A stretch of DNA of 6,460 bases from positions 1-6,460 of the forward strand of contig JBNLGG010000127.1 in NCBI GenBank assembly GCA_050305935.1. The letters run 5' to 3'. The notes beneath the pieces are model-generated. The model ran no database searches, was not told the DNA's origin, and was given only the letters and a program-made list of their open reading frames with translations. Source of the stretch: CAJXNP01 sp050305935. Lineage in GTDB: Bacteria; Bacteroidota; Bacteroidia; Cytophagales; Cyclobacteriaceae. The translations under genes and the position numbers were made by a program. How positions within the stretch are numbered: the first letter of the stretch is position 1; each line of letters starts with the position of its first letter. Shown here piece after piece: positions 5,100-6,460 of the stretch.

Positions 5100-6460
5100 T
5101 TAGCTTAATCTTATATTGGCAACTGAATCTCCTGAAGGTACCATTGGAAAAACGTTTTCTTCAGTTTCTACCTTAATCTCAAGGAAATACGGGCCGTCAA
5201 AATTATACATTTCTTTAATAGCATCCTCTAAATTTTCTCTTTCTGTTACCCTTTTTGCAGGAATGCTATATCCATCAGCTATTTTGATGAAATCGGGATT
5301 CGTCATTTCAGTAAATGAATACCTTTTTTCAAAAAAAAGCTGTTGCCACTGTCGTACCATCCCCAGGAAATTATTGTTCAATACAATAATTTTTACAGGG
5401 ATTTTATATTGGAAAATGGTTCCCAATTCCTGGATGGTCATTTGAAATCCGCCATCGCCGATCACAGCAATTACCTGACGGTTTTTCTCACCAACCTTAG
5501 CTCCCATGGCGGCGGGAAGAGCAAATCCCATGGTGCCCAAGCCCCCGGAAGTGACATTGGTATTTGGGTGCTTAAATTTATAATACCGCGAAGCCACCAT
5601 CTGGTGTTGGCCGACATCCGTCACGAGAACGGCCTCCCCGTCTGCTATTTCGTTCACTAAGCGGATTACCTCACCCATTTTGATTTGTTTTCCTTCCGGG
5701 TAGAGATCGCCTTTAATTACCTTTTCATATTCGACCTTGTCACAGTCTCTAAATTCCTGTACCCAGCCTTTATGTGTAGTGGCATTTACATTTTTAATCA
5801 ATTCCTTCAAAGCCTGTTTTGCATCGGCATTGATTGCCACATCGGTTTTGATGATCTTGTCGATCTCCGCCGGGTCAATTTCTATGTGGATTACCTTGGC
5901 TTCAGTTGCGTATCGTTTGGTATCACCAGTCACCCGGTCGTCAAAACGCATCCCAATGGCAATCATAACATCACATTCATTTGTCTTGACATTAGGGCCA
6001 TAGTTTCCATGCATACCCAAAAAACCAACATTCAATGGATGGTCAGTTGGGAATGCCGAAAGTCCCAGTAAAGTCGTAGCCACAGGTATACCAGCCTTTT
6101 CTGCCAATTGTTTTAACTCCTCCTGGGCTTCAGAGATCAATACCCCGTGACCAGCCAGAATGAAGGGCTTTTTGGCTTTGTTAATTAAATCGGCGGCCTC
6201 TGAGATCTTTCTGGTATCCACCGGTGGATATGGATGATAACTACGAATTTTTTCGCATTTCTCATATCTAAATTCCAATTCACCAAATTGTGCATTTTTA
6301 GTAATGTCAACTAAAACCGGACCTGGCCTGCCCGACTTGGCAATGTAAAATGCACGGGCGATCGCGTAAGGTATTTCGTCCGGAGTGGTCACCTGGAAAC
6401 TCCATTTTGTCACTGGCATCGAAATACTCAATACGTCTGATTCCTGAAAGGCATCCGTGC
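5100..6460 (-). CDS. ilvB: Acetolactate synthase catalytic (large) subunit, N-terminus outside window
   Basis: This is the ThDP-, FAD- and Mg2+-dependent acetohydroxyacid synthase, which condenses two pyruvates to 2-acetolactate, or pyruvate with 2-oxobutyrate to 2-aceto-2-hydroxybutyrate. The frame is open to the right edge and 452 residues are visible, beginning TDAFQESDV. Full-length enzymes have about 570-590, so roughly 120 N-terminal residues, including the catalytic Glu region, are missing. Visible in order are the end of the PYR domain (AKSGRPGPVLVDITK), the central FAD-binding domain with FDDRVTGD (residues 172-179 of the visible part), and the C-terminal PP domain. The PP domain has VGQHQM (282-287) and the ThDP-Mg motif from GDGGFQM (from 334) to NNNF (361-364), then MVRQWQ with the Trp known as a herbicide-site position in plant enzymes. 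The TTG codon at 6431 is internal and not a start. It is followed closely by ilvN, which encodes its regulatory subunit. Confidence 0.96.
   Translation of the reverse strand, partial: TDAFQESDVLSISMPVTKWSFQVTTPDEIPYAIARAFYIAKSGRPGPVLVDITKNAQFGELEFRYEKCEKIRSYHPYPPVDTRKISEAADLINKAKKPFILAGHGVLISEAQEELKQLAEKAGIPVATTLLGLSAFPTDHPLNVGFLGMHGNYGPNVKTNECDVMIAIGMRFDDRVTGDTKRYATEAKVIHIEIDPAEIDKIIKTDVAINADAKQALKELIKNVNATTHKGWVQEFRDCDKVEYEKVIKGDLYPEGKQIKMGEVIRLVNEIADGEAVLVTDVGQHQMVASRYYKFKHPNTNVTSGGLGTMGFALPAAMGAKVGEKNRQVIAVIGDGGFQMTIQELGTIFQYKIPVKIIVLNNNFLGMVRQWQQLFFEKRYSFTEMTNPDFIKIADGYSIPAKRVTERENLEDAIKEMYNFDGPYFLEIKVETEENVFPMVPSGDSVANIRLS

Noticed and set aside
6429..6431. TTG as the ilvB start codon
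   Set aside because: The frame continues upstream with TDAFQESDV, which is typical acetolactate synthase sequence, so the gene is simply cut by the window edge.

Overview
The window holds the distal part of a branched-chain amino acid (Ile/Val/Leu) biosynthesis cluster. It is read right to left on the minus strand, and a truncated plus-strand gene converges on it at the left edge. The KARI type, the compact IlvA with one ACT-like domain, the mostly absent or weak Shine-Dalgarno sequences and the moderate GC all suggest a member of Bacteroidota, probably Cytophagales-like. This is a judgement from remembered protein families; no search was run.

Layout in minus-strand transcription order: ilvB (5' end cut by the window edge; 5100-6460), then ilvN (4479-5087, 12 nt after ilvB), then ilvC (3443-4492, overlapping ilvN by 14 nt). 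A strong hairpin plus T-run terminator follows at 3373-3423. Next come ilvA (2059-3318) and leuA (529-2031, 27 nt after ilvA), and a hairpin at 465-488 that can terminate transcription from both sides. On the plus strand, 2-286 is the C-terminal end of a PLP enzyme of the ACC deaminase / D-cysteine desulfhydrase family. The 242-base gap at 287-528 separates the convergent genes; it contains two hairpin-forming inverted repeats and no gene that I can support.

The genes form one pathway. IlvA makes 2-oxobutyrate from threonine. IlvB/IlvN condenses pyruvate with pyruvate or 2-oxobutyrate. IlvC reduces and isomerises the acetohydroxy acids. LeuA draws the valine precursor 2-oxoisovalerate into leucine synthesis. 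The dehydratase IlvD, LeuB, LeuC and LeuD are not in the window.

This is mostly ordinary core metabolism, and I see no new defence, mobile or otherwise undescribed system. The points most worth checking are: an apparently fungal Ilv5-like KARI; a strong terminator inside the cluster that splits ilvBNC from ilvA-leuA; and a 7-codon mini-ORF just upstream of ilvA encoding M-V-I-V-A-V-K, which could be a regulatory leader or could be chance.
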